DNA of 64,000 bases from positions 310,001-374,000 of the forward strand of contig JACKNV010000001.1 in assembly GCA_024234735.1 (NCBI GenBank), given 5' to 3'. Below are positions 52,510-61,021 of the stretch, piece by piece. The position numbers and the translations under genes were made by a program. Source of the stretch: Pseudomonadales bacterium (GTDB lineage: Bacteria; Pseudomonadota; Gammaproteobacteria; Pseudomonadales; Halieaceae). The first letter of the stretch is position 1; each line of letters opens with the position of its first letter. The notes under the pieces are model-generated. The model was not told where the DNA came from. It searched no databases and saw only the letters and a list, made by a program, of their open reading frames with translations.

Positions 52510-53954
52510 GGGTTCGCTCCCAGAATCTGGTGGATCACTATCGACTCGTCTATACCCTTGACGGTGATTGCCTGGCTGGTGCCCACCTGGAAAGTACCCG
52601 ACAGACTGTGCAGGGTGCTGTCGGAGACGAGAATCTCGCCGCCCGCGGTCACATCCTCGATACGCGAGGTCACGTTCATGGGGTGGCCGACGAAGCCATA
52701 CTTGCTGCGGCGTTCCGAGCCGATATTGCCGGCGATGACATCACCGGTGTTGAGGGCGATACCCGTCTCGATTTCGGGTAGCCCCTCCGCCCGGTTGTGG
52801 GCATTGATGCCAGCCATCGCCGCCTGCATCGCCAGGGCGCAGTTGACTGCCCGGTCGGCATCGTCCTCACGGCGCGCAGGGGCGCCGAAAACGGCGAGAA
52901 TGGCATCGCCTATGAACTCGTCGATGGTGCCCTGGTGGGCCATGATGATATCGGTCATGGCACCCAGGTAGCGGTTGAGCAGGGTGACAACCTGGGACGG
53001 TTGCAGCCGCTCGCTGAGCGTGGTGAAGCCGCGAATGTCGGACATCATGATGGTGACGCGGCGCAGGTCGCCACCCAGTTCCAGACCTTCAGGGCGCTCC
53101 AGGATGTCGGTGACGATTTCGTCAGACAGGTAGCGTCCGAAGGTTGCGCGAATGAACTTTTCGTTGCGTTCCAACTGTAGTCGGTACTGCTCCTCGCGGT
53201 CGTGCCAGCGCTTGCGCTCTATGCCCGCCTTGATGCGCGCCTGTAGCAACACGGGATTGAAGGGCTTGAACAGGTAGTCGTCGGCTCCTGCCTCGATGCA
53301 CTCTATGATGCCGTCCATGTCCTGGCTGCCGGAGATGACGATCACCGGGGTAGCCCGCCACTCGGGGTGCTGCTTGATCCGGTACAACACCTCGCGGCCG
53401 TCCATGCCCGGCATCAACAGGTCCAGCAGTACCACGTCCACGTCGGTCTGCTCCAGGGTGCTGAGCGCTTCCTCGCCACCGGCGGCGGTGACCACGATAT
53501 GCCCGCTGCGCGACAGGTAGCGGGCCACCAGCTCGCGGTTTTCCTGCAGGTCGTCCACCGCCAGGATGAACCCGGGCTCGGAGGTGATGTTGCGCGGCTG
53601 GCCGTTGTCGGCGGCGCTCTCCTGGCCGCTGTCGTTAGCCCCCTGTACCGCTTTGAGCAGGCGTTCCAGGGCCGCCGCCAGCTCGGGAATGAGTTCGCCA
53701 ATATCCTCGAGCAGCATCTCGGCATAGCCGCGGATGGCCGCTAGCACGTTCATCAGGTCGTGGGAGCTGGGTTGCTCTGCGTCGCTGTCGAGCATGCGCT
53801 TGAGGCGTGAACCACCCTCCAGCAGGTGGGCGAAGTCATCGCCGCTGGCCGGACCCAGTTCATCCTCCAGGCGGGAAAAGAGTTCGCGTACCTCGGCAAG
53901 CGAGCGCAGCAACAACTCGCTCCACAGGGCTGGGGCCTGATGGCTGCTGGTCAC
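52506..53954 (-). CDS. H-box/receiver/class III adenylate cyclase fusion
   Basis: A 482-residue protein. Residues 60-85 (SSHDLMNVLAAIRGYAEML, with H65) look like a HisKA/DHp H-box without an ATPase domain. A receiver follows at ~129-248, with D134-D135, phosphoacceptor D178 in VVLLDLLMPGMDG and K230. A class III nucleotide cyclase domain begins near 298: metal-binding D306 in MMSDIRGFTTLSE and D350 in IDEFIGDAILAVFG, then NTGDVIAGNIGSE and VNVTSRIE-like MNVTSRIE with the transition-state Arg. It should make cAMP (or cGMP) when phosphorylated. It is divergent from a CRP-like regulator gene. The purine preference is not certain. Confidence 0.87.
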   Translation of the reverse strand: MTSSHQAPALWSELLLRSLAEVRELFSRLEDELGPASGDDFAHLLEGGSRLKRMLDSDAEQPSSHDLMNVLAAIRGYAEMLLEDIGELIPELAAALERLLKAVQGANDSGQESAADNGQPRNITSEPGFILAVDDLQENRELVARYLSRSGHIVVTAAGGEEALSTLEQTDVDVVLLDLLMPGMDGREVLYRIKQHPEWRATPVIVISGSQDMDGIIECIEAGADDYLFKPFNPVLLQARIKAGIERKRWHDREEQYRLQLERNEKFIRATFGRYLSDEIVTDILERPEGLELGGDLRRVTIMMSDIRGFTTLSERLQPSQVVTLLNRYLGAMTDIIMAHQGTIDEFIGDAILAVFGAPARREDDADRAVNCALAMQAAMAGINAHNRAEGLPEIETGIALNTGDVIAGNIGSERRSKYGFVGHPMNVTSRIEDVTAGGEILVSDSTLHSLSGTFQVGTSQAITVKGIDESIVIHQILGANP

Positions 53955-54150
53955 GGTGTGGATTAATCCTTGTCCTTGGGCACCTGCGGGCAGTATAACG
54001 AGGCAGGCGATGCTGTGGAAACCTGCCGCGCGGGAAAAGCTCAGGGTGAATCCGCCAATTTTGCCCCGATGGGTGCGTTTTCCCCGAAGTTTGGGTTACT
54101 ATTATCCACGGGTCGTCAGTAACACGGCATAACAACGGGTCGGGTGCATC
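53955..54150. promoter_or_regulatory. Divergent promoter region, cyclase operon / CRP-like gene
   Basis: These 196 bases control two opposite units that make and presumably sense cAMP. TATTAT near 54100 is a possible -10 for the regulator gene. No good match to TGTGA-N6-TCACA was found, so autoregulation cannot be read off the sequence. Confidence 0.4.
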
Positions 54151-54798
54151 ATGTTACAGAAGGTTGAGATATTCCAGGGGCTGTCGCCGGAAGAACTGGC
54201 TGCACTGGAGAGCAGCAGCACCAGTCGCACCTTTCCCAAGAACACTGTCGTCATCCATGAAAACGACCCGGCGGATTCCCTGTTCGTAATCGAGTCCGGC
54301 AAGGTAAAGGTTTATTGCAGCGACAAGAACGGCAAGGAATTCATCATGAACACCCAGGGGGCCGGAGACTATTTCGGCGAGCTGGCCCTGCTGGACGATT
54401 CCGCCCGCTCCGCCTCGGTGCGCACCGTGGAGAAGTCCACTTTCTGTATCATCTACAAGGAAGACTTCAACCGCGTGCTGGACGAACACCCCGGTATCGG
54501 CCGCAAGCTGATTCGCAACCTCGCCGGCCGGGTGCGCAAACTGACCGCCGACGTCAAGAGCCTGGCCCTGCAGGACGTCTACGGCCGGGTGGCCAATGTG
54601 CTGATGGACCTCTCCGAGGAGCGCGGTGACGGTACCCTGTATATCCCCGAGAAGCTGACCCAGCAGGATATCGCCGACCGGGTGGGTGCCTCGCGGGAGA
54701 TGGTGGCGCGCATCCTCAAGGATCTCACCATCGGTGAGTACATCCGCTTCGAGGGGCGCCATATCATCATCAATACCCGGCTGCCGGCCAAGTACTGA
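54151..54798 (+). CDS. CRP/FNR-family cAMP-responsive regulator
   Basis: A 215-residue CRP-type protein from ATG 54151. The N-terminal cyclic-nucleotide-binding beta-roll has a phosphate-binding cassette GELALLDDSARSASVRT, keeping the Glu, Arg and Ser that contact cAMP in E. coli CRP. The C-terminal winged helix has LTQQDIADRVGASREMVARILKDL, a recognition helix with the R-E-x-x-x-R pattern of CRP. There are no FNR cysteines. cAMP is therefore the likely ligand, perhaps from the cyclase encoded just opposite. It may be the genome's main CRP or a second one (Clp- or Vfr-like). Confidence 0.88.
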   Translation: MLQKVEIFQGLSPEELAALESSSTSRTFPKNTVVIHENDPADSLFVIESGKVKVYCSDKNGKEFIMNTQGAGDYFGELALLDDSARSASVRTVEKSTFCIIYKEDFNRVLDEHPGIGRKLIRNLAGRVRKLTADVKSLALQDVYGRVANVLMDLSEERGDGTLYIPEKLTQQDIADRVGASREMVARILKDLTIGEYIRFEGRHIIINTRLPAKY

Positions 54799-54818
54799 CT
54801 TCGTTCTGGTTCCTCGCC

Positions 54819-54892
54819 GCGGCCTGCGGCGCTTTATACCCCCTTCGGTTGATACCCCACGCCCTCTGGGGGTACAAACCACCACAGGCCGC
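54819..54892. repeat. Nested inverted repeat after the CRP-like gene
   Basis: GCGGCCTG (54819-54826) pairs with CAGGCCGC (54885-54892), and inside it TACCCCC (54837-54843) pairs with GGGGGTA (54868-54874), both perfect. No T run follows, so it is not a classical terminator. Confidence 0.75.
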
Positions 54893-54970
54893 TGACCGGG
54901 CTTCGAGTTGCAGGAATCCGTGAGTTTGTGGCTTCGAGCTGGATTTACCGCGCATTGTCAGTCGGCGGGG

Positions 54971-55022
54971 CGGGTGGCCCCCTGAGAAGGCATGGGGTAT
55001 TAACTGAACAGGAGGCCACCCG
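54971..55022. repeat. Long inverted repeat before the xseA 3' end
   Basis: Arms 54971-54984 and 55009-55022 pair at 13 of 14 positions (CGGGTGGCC/GGCCACCCG are perfect) around a 24-base loop. It lies between the convergent CRP-like and xseA genes, and could end both transcripts, but has no T run. Confidence 0.8.
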
Positions 55023-55054
55023 TTCCGTTGACGGTGGGTAAAGCAGCCCAGATG

Positions 55055-56419
55055 CTACGAGCTCTTTCCTTTCACCTCAAGCTGGAGCTTCCCTTCAGCC
55101 AGCCGCGCCTCTATTGCATCGCCAACCGCAACCGACGCAGCATCCCTTACAACCTGACCCCGCTGATCCGTGATAATCGCATAACCGCGCTGTAGCGTAG
55201 CCAGCGGGCTCAGCGACTCCAGCATGCCCGCCAGGTGCCCCAGGCGGTTTTTGGCCTGCTCCAGCTTGTGCGCCATGCCACTTTCCAGCCGGTGCCGCAG
55301 GCGCTCGCTGTCGCGTTGCAGTTGGCGCAGCCGGGGCAGGGGGTTGTGGGCGTGCAGGCGGCTCTCCAGCAGCGCCAGTTCGCTGTGCCGGCGGCGCAGC
55401 AGATTGCGTTGCGCCAGCAGCAGGCGCTGTTCCAGGTCGTCCAGCCGCTGCGACTGTTCGCGCAGCTGCGCGCCGGGGTGCTTGAGGCGTTGGCGCAGAT
55501 GCGCCAGTTGCACGCTCGCCTCGTTGAGTTTGCGGCGTATAAGCCTGACCAGGGCGGTTTCCGTAGCCTGCAGGCGCTGCAGCCATTCCCGCTGGTCTGG
55601 GCTGAGCATTTCGGCGGCCGCCGAGGGGGTGGGCGCGCGCCGGTCGGCCACCATATCGGCGATCGTGAAATCCACTTCGTGCCCGACCGCGGAGACGATG
55701 GGCAGCTCGCTGGCAGCGATGGCCCGGGCGACCAGTTCCTCGTTGAAGGCCCACAGGTCTTCCAGGGAGCCTCCGCCGCGGCCGACAATCAGGGCATCGA
55801 AGTCCACCTTGCCCTCGCGCTGCCAGCGATTGGCACGCTCGATGGCGGCGGCGATCTCCCCGGCGGCGCTTTCGCCCTGCACCGCCACCGGCAGCAGGGA
55901 TACAGCGATACCCGGGCAGCGCCGCCGCAGCACCTGCAGGATGTCGTGAATAGCCGCCCCGGTGGGGGAAGTGATGACCCCGAGGTGGGAGATGTGTTCC
56001 GGCAGGGTTTGCTTGCGCGCCTCGTCAAACAGCCCTTCCTCCAGCAACCTGGCCTTGAGCTGCTCGAAGGCGGCCTGCAGGGCACCCGCGCCCGCGGGTT
56101 CCATGTGCTCGACAATCAGCTGGAATTCGCCGCGGCCCTCGTACAGCGATACCCGGCAGCGCAGGCGGATGTGGTCGCCGTTGCCGGGCCTGAAGCGCAA
56201 GCGGGCGCTGCGATTGCGGAACATGGCGCAGCGTACCTGGGCATTACCGTCCTTGAGGGAAAAATACCAGTGGCCGGAGGAGGGCGCGGCGAAATTGCTC
56301 ACCTCGCCCTCCACCCAGAGGAAGTCAAAGTGGCTCTCCAGCAGCATGCGCGCCTGCCGGTTGAGCTGGCTGACGGTGAGGGTAGCGGGGGCAGTGGTGC
56401 TGGAAAAAGGGTTGCTCAA
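55055..56419 (-). CDS. xseA: Exodeoxyribonuclease VII large subunit
   Basis: A 454-residue protein from ATG 56419. The N-terminal OB-fold (LTVSQLNRQARMLLESHFDFLWVEGEVSNF) binds DNA. The catalytic core has GVITSPTGAAIHDILQVL and VGRGGGSLEDLWAFNEE, with VSAVGHEVDFTIADMVADRRAPTPSAAAE, the family's signature. A long coiled-coil region follows, which carries XseB subunits. It faces away from guaB, as in E. coli. Length is normal. Confidence 0.97.
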   Translation of the reverse strand: MSNPFSSTTAPATLTVSQLNRQARMLLESHFDFLWVEGEVSNFAAPSSGHWYFSLKDGNAQVRCAMFRNRSARLRFRPGNGDHIRLRCRVSLYEGRGEFQLIVEHMEPAGAGALQAAFEQLKARLLEEGLFDEARKQTLPEHISHLGVITSPTGAAIHDILQVLRRRCPGIAVSLLPVAVQGESAAGEIAAAIERANRWQREGKVDFDALIVGRGGGSLEDLWAFNEELVARAIAASELPIVSAVGHEVDFTIADMVADRRAPTPSAAAEMLSPDQREWLQRLQATETALVRLIRRKLNEASVQLAHLRQRLKHPGAQLREQSQRLDDLEQRLLLAQRNLLRRRHSELALLESRLHAHNPLPRLRQLQRDSERLRHRLESGMAHKLEQAKNRLGHLAGMLESLSPLATLQRGYAIITDQRGQVVRDAASVAVGDAIEARLAEGKLQLEVKGKSS

Positions 56420-56442
56420 GGGGTATTCCGCGGGAACTCTTG

Positions 56443-56472
56443 TTTACCTGGGCTCGGCCGGGGATTTATAAT
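56443..56472 (+). promoter_or_regulatory. guaB promoter
   Basis: TTTACC (56443-56448) and a perfect TATAAT (56467-56472) are 18 bases apart in the short xseA-guaB spacer. Transcription would start near 56480, leaving a leader of about 33 bases with GGAGA (56500-56504) before ATG 56513. Confidence 0.7.
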
Positions 56473-56512
56473 TGCACGTTTAGCTCAACGCCGCCAGCCG
56501 GAGACCCACCTT

Positions 56513-57982
56513 ATGCTGCGTATCGCCGAGGAAGCCCTGACTTTTGACGATGTCCTGCTGCTGCCGGGCTACTCCGAGGTGGTCGCCACACAGGTTTCCC
56601 TGCGCACCCGCCTGACCCGGGGTATAGAGCTGAACATCCCGCTGGTGTCCGCCGCGATGGATACGGTGACCGAAAGCCGCCTGGCCATCGCCCTGGCCCA
56701 GGAGGGTGGTATCGGCATCATCCACAAGAGCATGAGCATCGCCGAGCAGGCCGAGCAGGTGCGCAAGGTCAAGAAGTTCGAAAGCGGCGTGGTCAAGGAT
56801 CCGATCACCATCCAGCAGACCGCGACCATTGCCGAGTTGACCGAGCTGACAGCCGCCAACGGTATATCCGGGGTGCCGGTCCTCGACGGCGAGGACCTGG
56901 TGGGCATCGTCACCCGGCGCGATGTGCGCTTCGAGTCAAATCCGCAGAAACTGGTTTCGGAAATCATGACCCCGCGCGACAAGCTGGTTACCGTGAAGGA
57001 GGGGGCCAGTTCCGAGCAGGTACAGCGGCTGTTGCACCAGCATCGGATTGAAAAAATCCTGGTGGTCAACGACGATTTCGATCTGTGCGGCATGATCACG
57101 GTGAAAGACTTCGACAAGGCGGAAAGTTTCCCGCTGGCCTGCAAGGACTCGTACGGCCAGTTGCGGGTGGGGGCGTCCGTCGGCACCAGCCCCGATACCG
57201 ACGAGCGGGTGGAGGCCCTGGTGCGCGCCGGCGTGGATGTGCTGGTGGTCGATACTGCCCACGGCCATTCCCGCAATGTGATCAGGCGGGTGCAGATGAT
57301 CAAGGCCGAGTATCCCTCCATGCAGGTGATCGGTGGCAACATCGCCACCGGCGCTGCCGCCATCGCCCTGGCCGAGGCTGGCGTCGATGGGGTCAAGGTG
57401 GGAATTGGCCCGGGGTCGATCTGCACCACCCGTATTGTCACCGGCACCGGCGTGCCGCAGATCAGCGCCATCGCCAATGTCACCGCGGCCCTGAAGAGCA
57501 CCGATATCCCACTCATTGCCGATGGCGGGATTCGCTTCTCCGGCGATATCGCCAAGGCACTGGTGGCCGGTGCCCACTCGGTGATGATGGGTAGCATGTT
57601 CGCCGGTACCGAAGAGGCACCGGGGGAAGTGGAACTGTACCAGGGCCGGACCTACAAGGCCTATCGGGGTATGGGCTCGCTGGGCGCCATGTCGCGGACC
57701 CAGGGATCTTCGGACCGCTATTTCCAGGACGCCAGCAAGGGCGCGGAGAAGCTGGTGCCAGAGGGCATAGAGGGCCGGGTACCCTACAAGGGCCCGGTCT
57801 CGGCGATCATCCACCAGTTGATGGGTGGGGTGCGCTCGGCCATGGGCTACACCGGCAGCCCCGATATGGAGACCATGCGTACCCGGCCGGAATTCGTGCG
57901 CGTGACCTCGGCAGGTATGTCGGAAAGCCATGTGCATGACGTCTCCATCACCAAGGAAGCACCCAATTATCCGGTGCGCTGA
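56513..57982 (+). CDS. guaB: IMP dehydrogenase
   Basis: A 489-residue enzyme converting IMP to XMP, the first committed step to GMP. ATG 56513 begins MLRIAEEALTFDDVLLLPGYSEV; a much longer frame reading back through the xseA region is not coding. A CBS pair lies near residues 95-205 (EIMTPRDKLVTV). The catalytic loop GIGPGSICTTRIVTGTGVPQ has the nucleophilic Cys. LIADGGIRFSGDIAKAL and YRGMGSLGAM complete the IMP site. guaA follows 84 bases later as an operon partner. Confidence 0.98.
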   Translation: MLRIAEEALTFDDVLLLPGYSEVVATQVSLRTRLTRGIELNIPLVSAAMDTVTESRLAIALAQEGGIGIIHKSMSIAEQAEQVRKVKKFESGVVKDPITIQQTATIAELTELTAANGISGVPVLDGEDLVGIVTRRDVRFESNPQKLVSEIMTPRDKLVTVKEGASSEQVQRLLHQHRIEKILVVNDDFDLCGMITVKDFDKAESFPLACKDSYGQLRVGASVGTSPDTDERVEALVRAGVDVLVVDTAHGHSRNVIRRVQMIKAEYPSMQVIGGNIATGAAAIALAEAGVDGVKVGIGPGSICTTRIVTGTGVPQISAIANVTAALKSTDIPLIADGGIRFSGDIAKALVAGAHSVMMGSMFAGTEEAPGEVELYQGRTYKAYRGMGSLGAMSRTQGSSDRYFQDASKGAEKLVPEGIEGRVPYKGPVSAIIHQLMGGVRSAMGYTGSPDMETMRTRPEFVRVTSAGMSESHVHDVSITKEAPNYPVR

Positions 57983-58011
57983 GCTGGGTACCCCGGAGCC
58001 GCATTTCAGGG

Positions 58012-58031
58012 TGGCCGAACGCATTCGGCCA
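58012..58031 (+). terminator. Hairpin in the guaB-guaA spacer
   Basis: TGGCCGAA and TTCGGCCA form a perfect eight-base stem around the loop CGCA, followed by only three T bases. It could lower read-through into guaA or stabilise the guaB message end. Confidence 0.45.
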
Positions 58032-58066
58032 GCTTTGAGTGCTTGCCGCCACCACCAGGAACTTGT

Positions 58067-59644
58067 ATGAGCACCGATATCCACGCCCAGAAAATCCTTA
58101 TTCTCGATTTCGGGTCCCAGTACACCCAGCTGATCGCCCGACGGGTGCGCGAGGTGGGGGTCTTCAGCGAGATTCGCGCCTTCGATATGAGCGAGGAGGA
58201 GATTCGCGAATTCGATCCGCGCGGTGTCATTCTTTCCGGGGGGCCCGAGTCGGTGGCTGCCGACGCCTCGCCGCGCGCTCCGGCCTGTGTATTCGAACTG
58301 GGAGTGCCGGTACTCGGCATCTGCTACGGCATGCAGACCATGGCGGAGCAGTTCGGCGGCAAGGTGGCCGGCTCCCATGTCAGCGAGTTCGGCTACGCCC
58401 AGATTACCCTGGCGGGCAATGGCGGACTGCTGCACGACATACGCGACCACTTCGACCAACAGGGCAATGCCCTGCTGGACGTGTGGATGAGCCATGGGGA
58501 CAAGGTGGTGGCGTTGCCGCCGGAATTCGAGCTGATCGCGCGCACGGAAAGTTGCCCCATCGCCGGCATGGCGCACCGTAGCAAACCGTTCTACGGTATC
58601 CAGTTTCATCCCGAGGTCACCCATACCCTGCAGGGGAAGCGAATTTTCGAGCACTTCGTACTGGAGCTGTGCGGCTGCGAGGTGCTGTGGACGCCGGCCA
58701 ATATCGTGGAAGACGCCATCGACCGGGTGCGTGCCATGGTCGGGAGCGACAAGGTGTTGCTGGGCCTGTCCGGCGGCGTCGACTCCTCCGTGGTGGCGGC
58801 GCTGCTGCACCGCGCCATCGGCGACCAGCTCACCTGCGTATTCGTCGACAATGGCCTGCTGCGCCTGAACGAGGGCGATATGGTGATGGAGATGTTCGCC
58901 CGCAACATGGGGGTGAAGGTTATCCGCAGCGACAGTGAGGACCTGTTCCTGGCAAAACTCCAGGGCGTGTCCGACCCCGAGCAGAAGCGCAAGGTCATCG
59001 GCAATACCTTTATCGAAGTCTTCGATGCCGAGGCGGCCAGGCTGCAGGACGTGAAATGGCTGGCCCAGGGGACCATCTACCCGGACGTCATCGAATCTGC
59101 CGGGGCCAAGACCGGCAAGGCGCATGTCATCAAGTCGCACCACAACGTGGGCGGGCTGCCGGACGATATGAACCTGGAACTGGTGGAGCCCCTGCGGGAA
59201 CTGTTCAAGGACGAGGTGCGCCAGATCGGCCTGGAACTGGGCCTGCCCTACGACATGGTCTATCGCCACCCCTTTCCCGGCCCGGGCCTGGGGGTGCGTA
59301 TCCTCGGCGAGGTGAAAAAGGAGTACGCCGACCTGTTGCGCCGGGCCGACGCCATCTTTATAGAGGAGTTGCACCGCGACGACTGGTATCGCCGCACCAG
59401 CCAGGCCTTCGCCGTGTTCCTGCCGGTCAAGTCCGTCGGGGTAGTGGGCGACGGGCGCCGCTACGAATACGTGATCGCCCTGCGCGCGGTGGAAACCGTC
59501 GATTTCATGACCGCCCGCTGGGCCCATCTGCCCTACGATTTCCTGGAGCGGGTATCCAACCGCATCATCAACGAGATATCAGGGGTGTCGCGGGTCACCT
59601 ACGATATCAGCAGCAAGCCGCCGGCGACGATTGAGTGGGAGTAG
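58067..59644 (+). CDS. guaA: GMP synthase (glutamine-hydrolysing)
   Basis: A 525-residue enzyme from ATG 58067 (AGGAAC upstream; the frame extends eight codons further). The N-terminal class I glutamine amidotransferase domain has LDFGSQYTQLIARRVRE, LGICYGMQTMAEQFGG with the catalytic Cys, and FHPEVTHT with the His-Glu pair. The ATP-pyrophosphatase domain has LGLSGGVDSSVVAALL (PP-loop), and the C-terminal dimerisation domain RHPFPGPGLGVRILGEV. It makes GMP from XMP. Complete and ordinary. Confidence 0.98.
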   Translation: MSTDIHAQKILILDFGSQYTQLIARRVREVGVFSEIRAFDMSEEEIREFDPRGVILSGGPESVAADASPRAPACVFELGVPVLGICYGMQTMAEQFGGKVAGSHVSEFGYAQITLAGNGGLLHDIRDHFDQQGNALLDVWMSHGDKVVALPPEFELIARTESCPIAGMAHRSKPFYGIQFHPEVTHTLQGKRIFEHFVLELCGCEVLWTPANIVEDAIDRVRAMVGSDKVLLGLSGGVDSSVVAALLHRAIGDQLTCVFVDNGLLRLNEGDMVMEMFARNMGVKVIRSDSEDLFLAKLQGVSDPEQKRKVIGNTFIEVFDAEAARLQDVKWLAQGTIYPDVIESAGAKTGKAHVIKSHHNVGGLPDDMNLELVEPLRELFKDEVRQIGLELGLPYDMVYRHPFPGPGLGVRILGEVKKEYADLLRRADAIFIEELHRDDWYRRTSQAFAVFLPVKSVGVVGDGRRYEYVIALRAVETVDFMTARWAHLPYDFLERVSNRIINEISGVSRVTYDISSKPPATIEWE

Positions 59645-59897
59645 CCCGATTTAGGATTGGATGCCTCGACTCTGGAGCCAATCTATTTAACCTTCTATAG
59701 CCGTGTAGAAACGGTATCGCGTAAAACTGTGTCTGATTAATGGCTTGATCCCGCCGCCGGCTAGGCGTCCAAGGGTTACGCAGCGCGATGCAAACTGACC
59801 GTTATCGACAAACGATTGCCCGAGGCAACATGACTCCGGCAAGGGTCGGTGGCAATATATCGTCTTATCCCGTCACAACTGGGGGAAGTCAGCAACC

Positions 59898-60923
59898 GTG
59901 TCCGGCCAGATTCTCACGCGAAGCGAATCGGTTCTCCTGCCGTATTACCCCAGGCTGGTCTACCTGTGGCTGATTGAACTGGGCCATAGCGAAGACGAGC
60001 TATTCCAGGGGCTCGATTTCACCGCCAGTCATTTGCAGGAGGAAAAGTACCGTCTCAGCATCGAGCAGCATGAACGCTTCATTCTCCGGGCGCTTGAGGT
60101 CAGTAATGATCCCCACCTCGCGGTCAGGCTGGTCGGCATGTACGACCCCTCCAAAGCCAATCTTGCCCTGATGGCGGTAGCGAACAGTGGTAAAATTTCC
60201 CGGGCGCTCGAAATGATCACCCGCTACCAGACCTTGTTTACGCGGGTTTTCTCCATTCGCTTTGTCCAGTCAGGTGACGGTCCGGCTATGGAACTGGAGT
60301 CACAGCTTGAGCATAAGAGCGTCATCTATTTTTCGATCAGCGCATTTGTCCTGATGCTAGATAACTTTTTTCAGGAAGTGCTGGATGGAGCTCATCTTAT
60401 CAAGTGTGTGGCGCTCGGCTTCCCCGAGCCAGCCGGCTTCGACAAGGTAAGGGACGAGTTTGGCTTTCCCCTGGTTTTCGACCGGCCCACCACCCGAATC
60501 CACTTCGACAGTGCCTTCCTCGACCAACCTCTCAACCAGTCCGATCCGCAGACCGTGCGCTTGCTGCTGGAGATCAGCGAGCGCCAGTTACAGGAGGCAG
60601 AAGCAGAGATGAGCTTTGTGGGTGCGGTAAAGGCCTTTCTGATTGACCATATCGCATCACCACCCACTCTGGATGAGGCGGCAAGATTGCTTGCAGTATC
60701 TCCTCGCGGCCTGCGCAGAAAACTGGCCGAGGCAGGTACCAGCTACCAGAAGTTGCTGGATTCGGTTCGCCTGAAGATGGCGCTCAGGCTGTTGAAGGAG
60801 ACAGATACGCCCGTTTCCTCCATCGGGTACGAGTTGGGCTTCGACAATCCATCAGACTTCGGGCGCGCCTTCAAGCGCTGGAGTGGGCAGTCGCCATCTT
60901 CCCTGCGGCACGCACGGCCGTAA
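59898..60923 (+). CDS. AraC-family transcription regulator (OruR/ArgR-like N-terminus)
   Basis: A 341-residue regulator from GTG 59898 with GGGGGAAG about ten bases upstream. The N-terminal ~200 residues resemble the arabinose-binding_2 domain of OruR-type proteins (LLPYYPRLVYLWLIELGH, NDPHLAVRLVG, SKANLALMAVANSGKISRAL). The C-terminal double helix-turn-helix has TLDEAARLLAVSPRGLRRKLAEAG and SSIGYELGFDNPSDFGRAFKRWSGQSP. The effector is unknown. The downstream isomerase and SDR-like genes on the same strand are possible targets. Confidence 0.87.
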   Translation: MSGQILTRSESVLLPYYPRLVYLWLIELGHSEDELFQGLDFTASHLQEEKYRLSIEQHERFILRALEVSNDPHLAVRLVGMYDPSKANLALMAVANSGKISRALEMITRYQTLFTRVFSIRFVQSGDGPAMELESQLEHKSVIYFSISAFVLMLDNFFQEVLDGAHLIKCVALGFPEPAGFDKVRDEFGFPLVFDRPTTRIHFDSAFLDQPLNQSDPQTVRLLLEISERQLQEAEAEMSFVGAVKAFLIDHIASPPTLDEAARLLAVSPRGLRRKLAEAGTSYQKLLDSVRLKMALRLLKETDTPVSSIGYELGFDNPSDFGRAFKRWSGQSPSSLRHARP

Positions 60924-61021
60924 TTGCACAGTTTTTGGCCGTCCTGGCACTCGAAAAATGACAACCCTGGCATATAGTTCAGGCGCTCTGCCAACTGCCG
61001 CAACCTGCAGGGGAAAAACCC

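Noticed and set aside
53955..54150. CRP-binding site in the divergent region
   Set aside because: No sequence close to TGTGA-N6-TCACA could be found.
55235..56512. Long upstream extension of the guaB frame
   Set aside because: It lies antisense to xseA; the IMP dehydrogenase N-terminus, ribosome site and promoter all place the start at 56513.
56936..59527. 863-codon open frame antisense to guaB and guaA
   Set aside because: It mirrors two essential, clearly conserved genes in a G+C-rich region, where long antisense frames are expected; its product shows no family feature.
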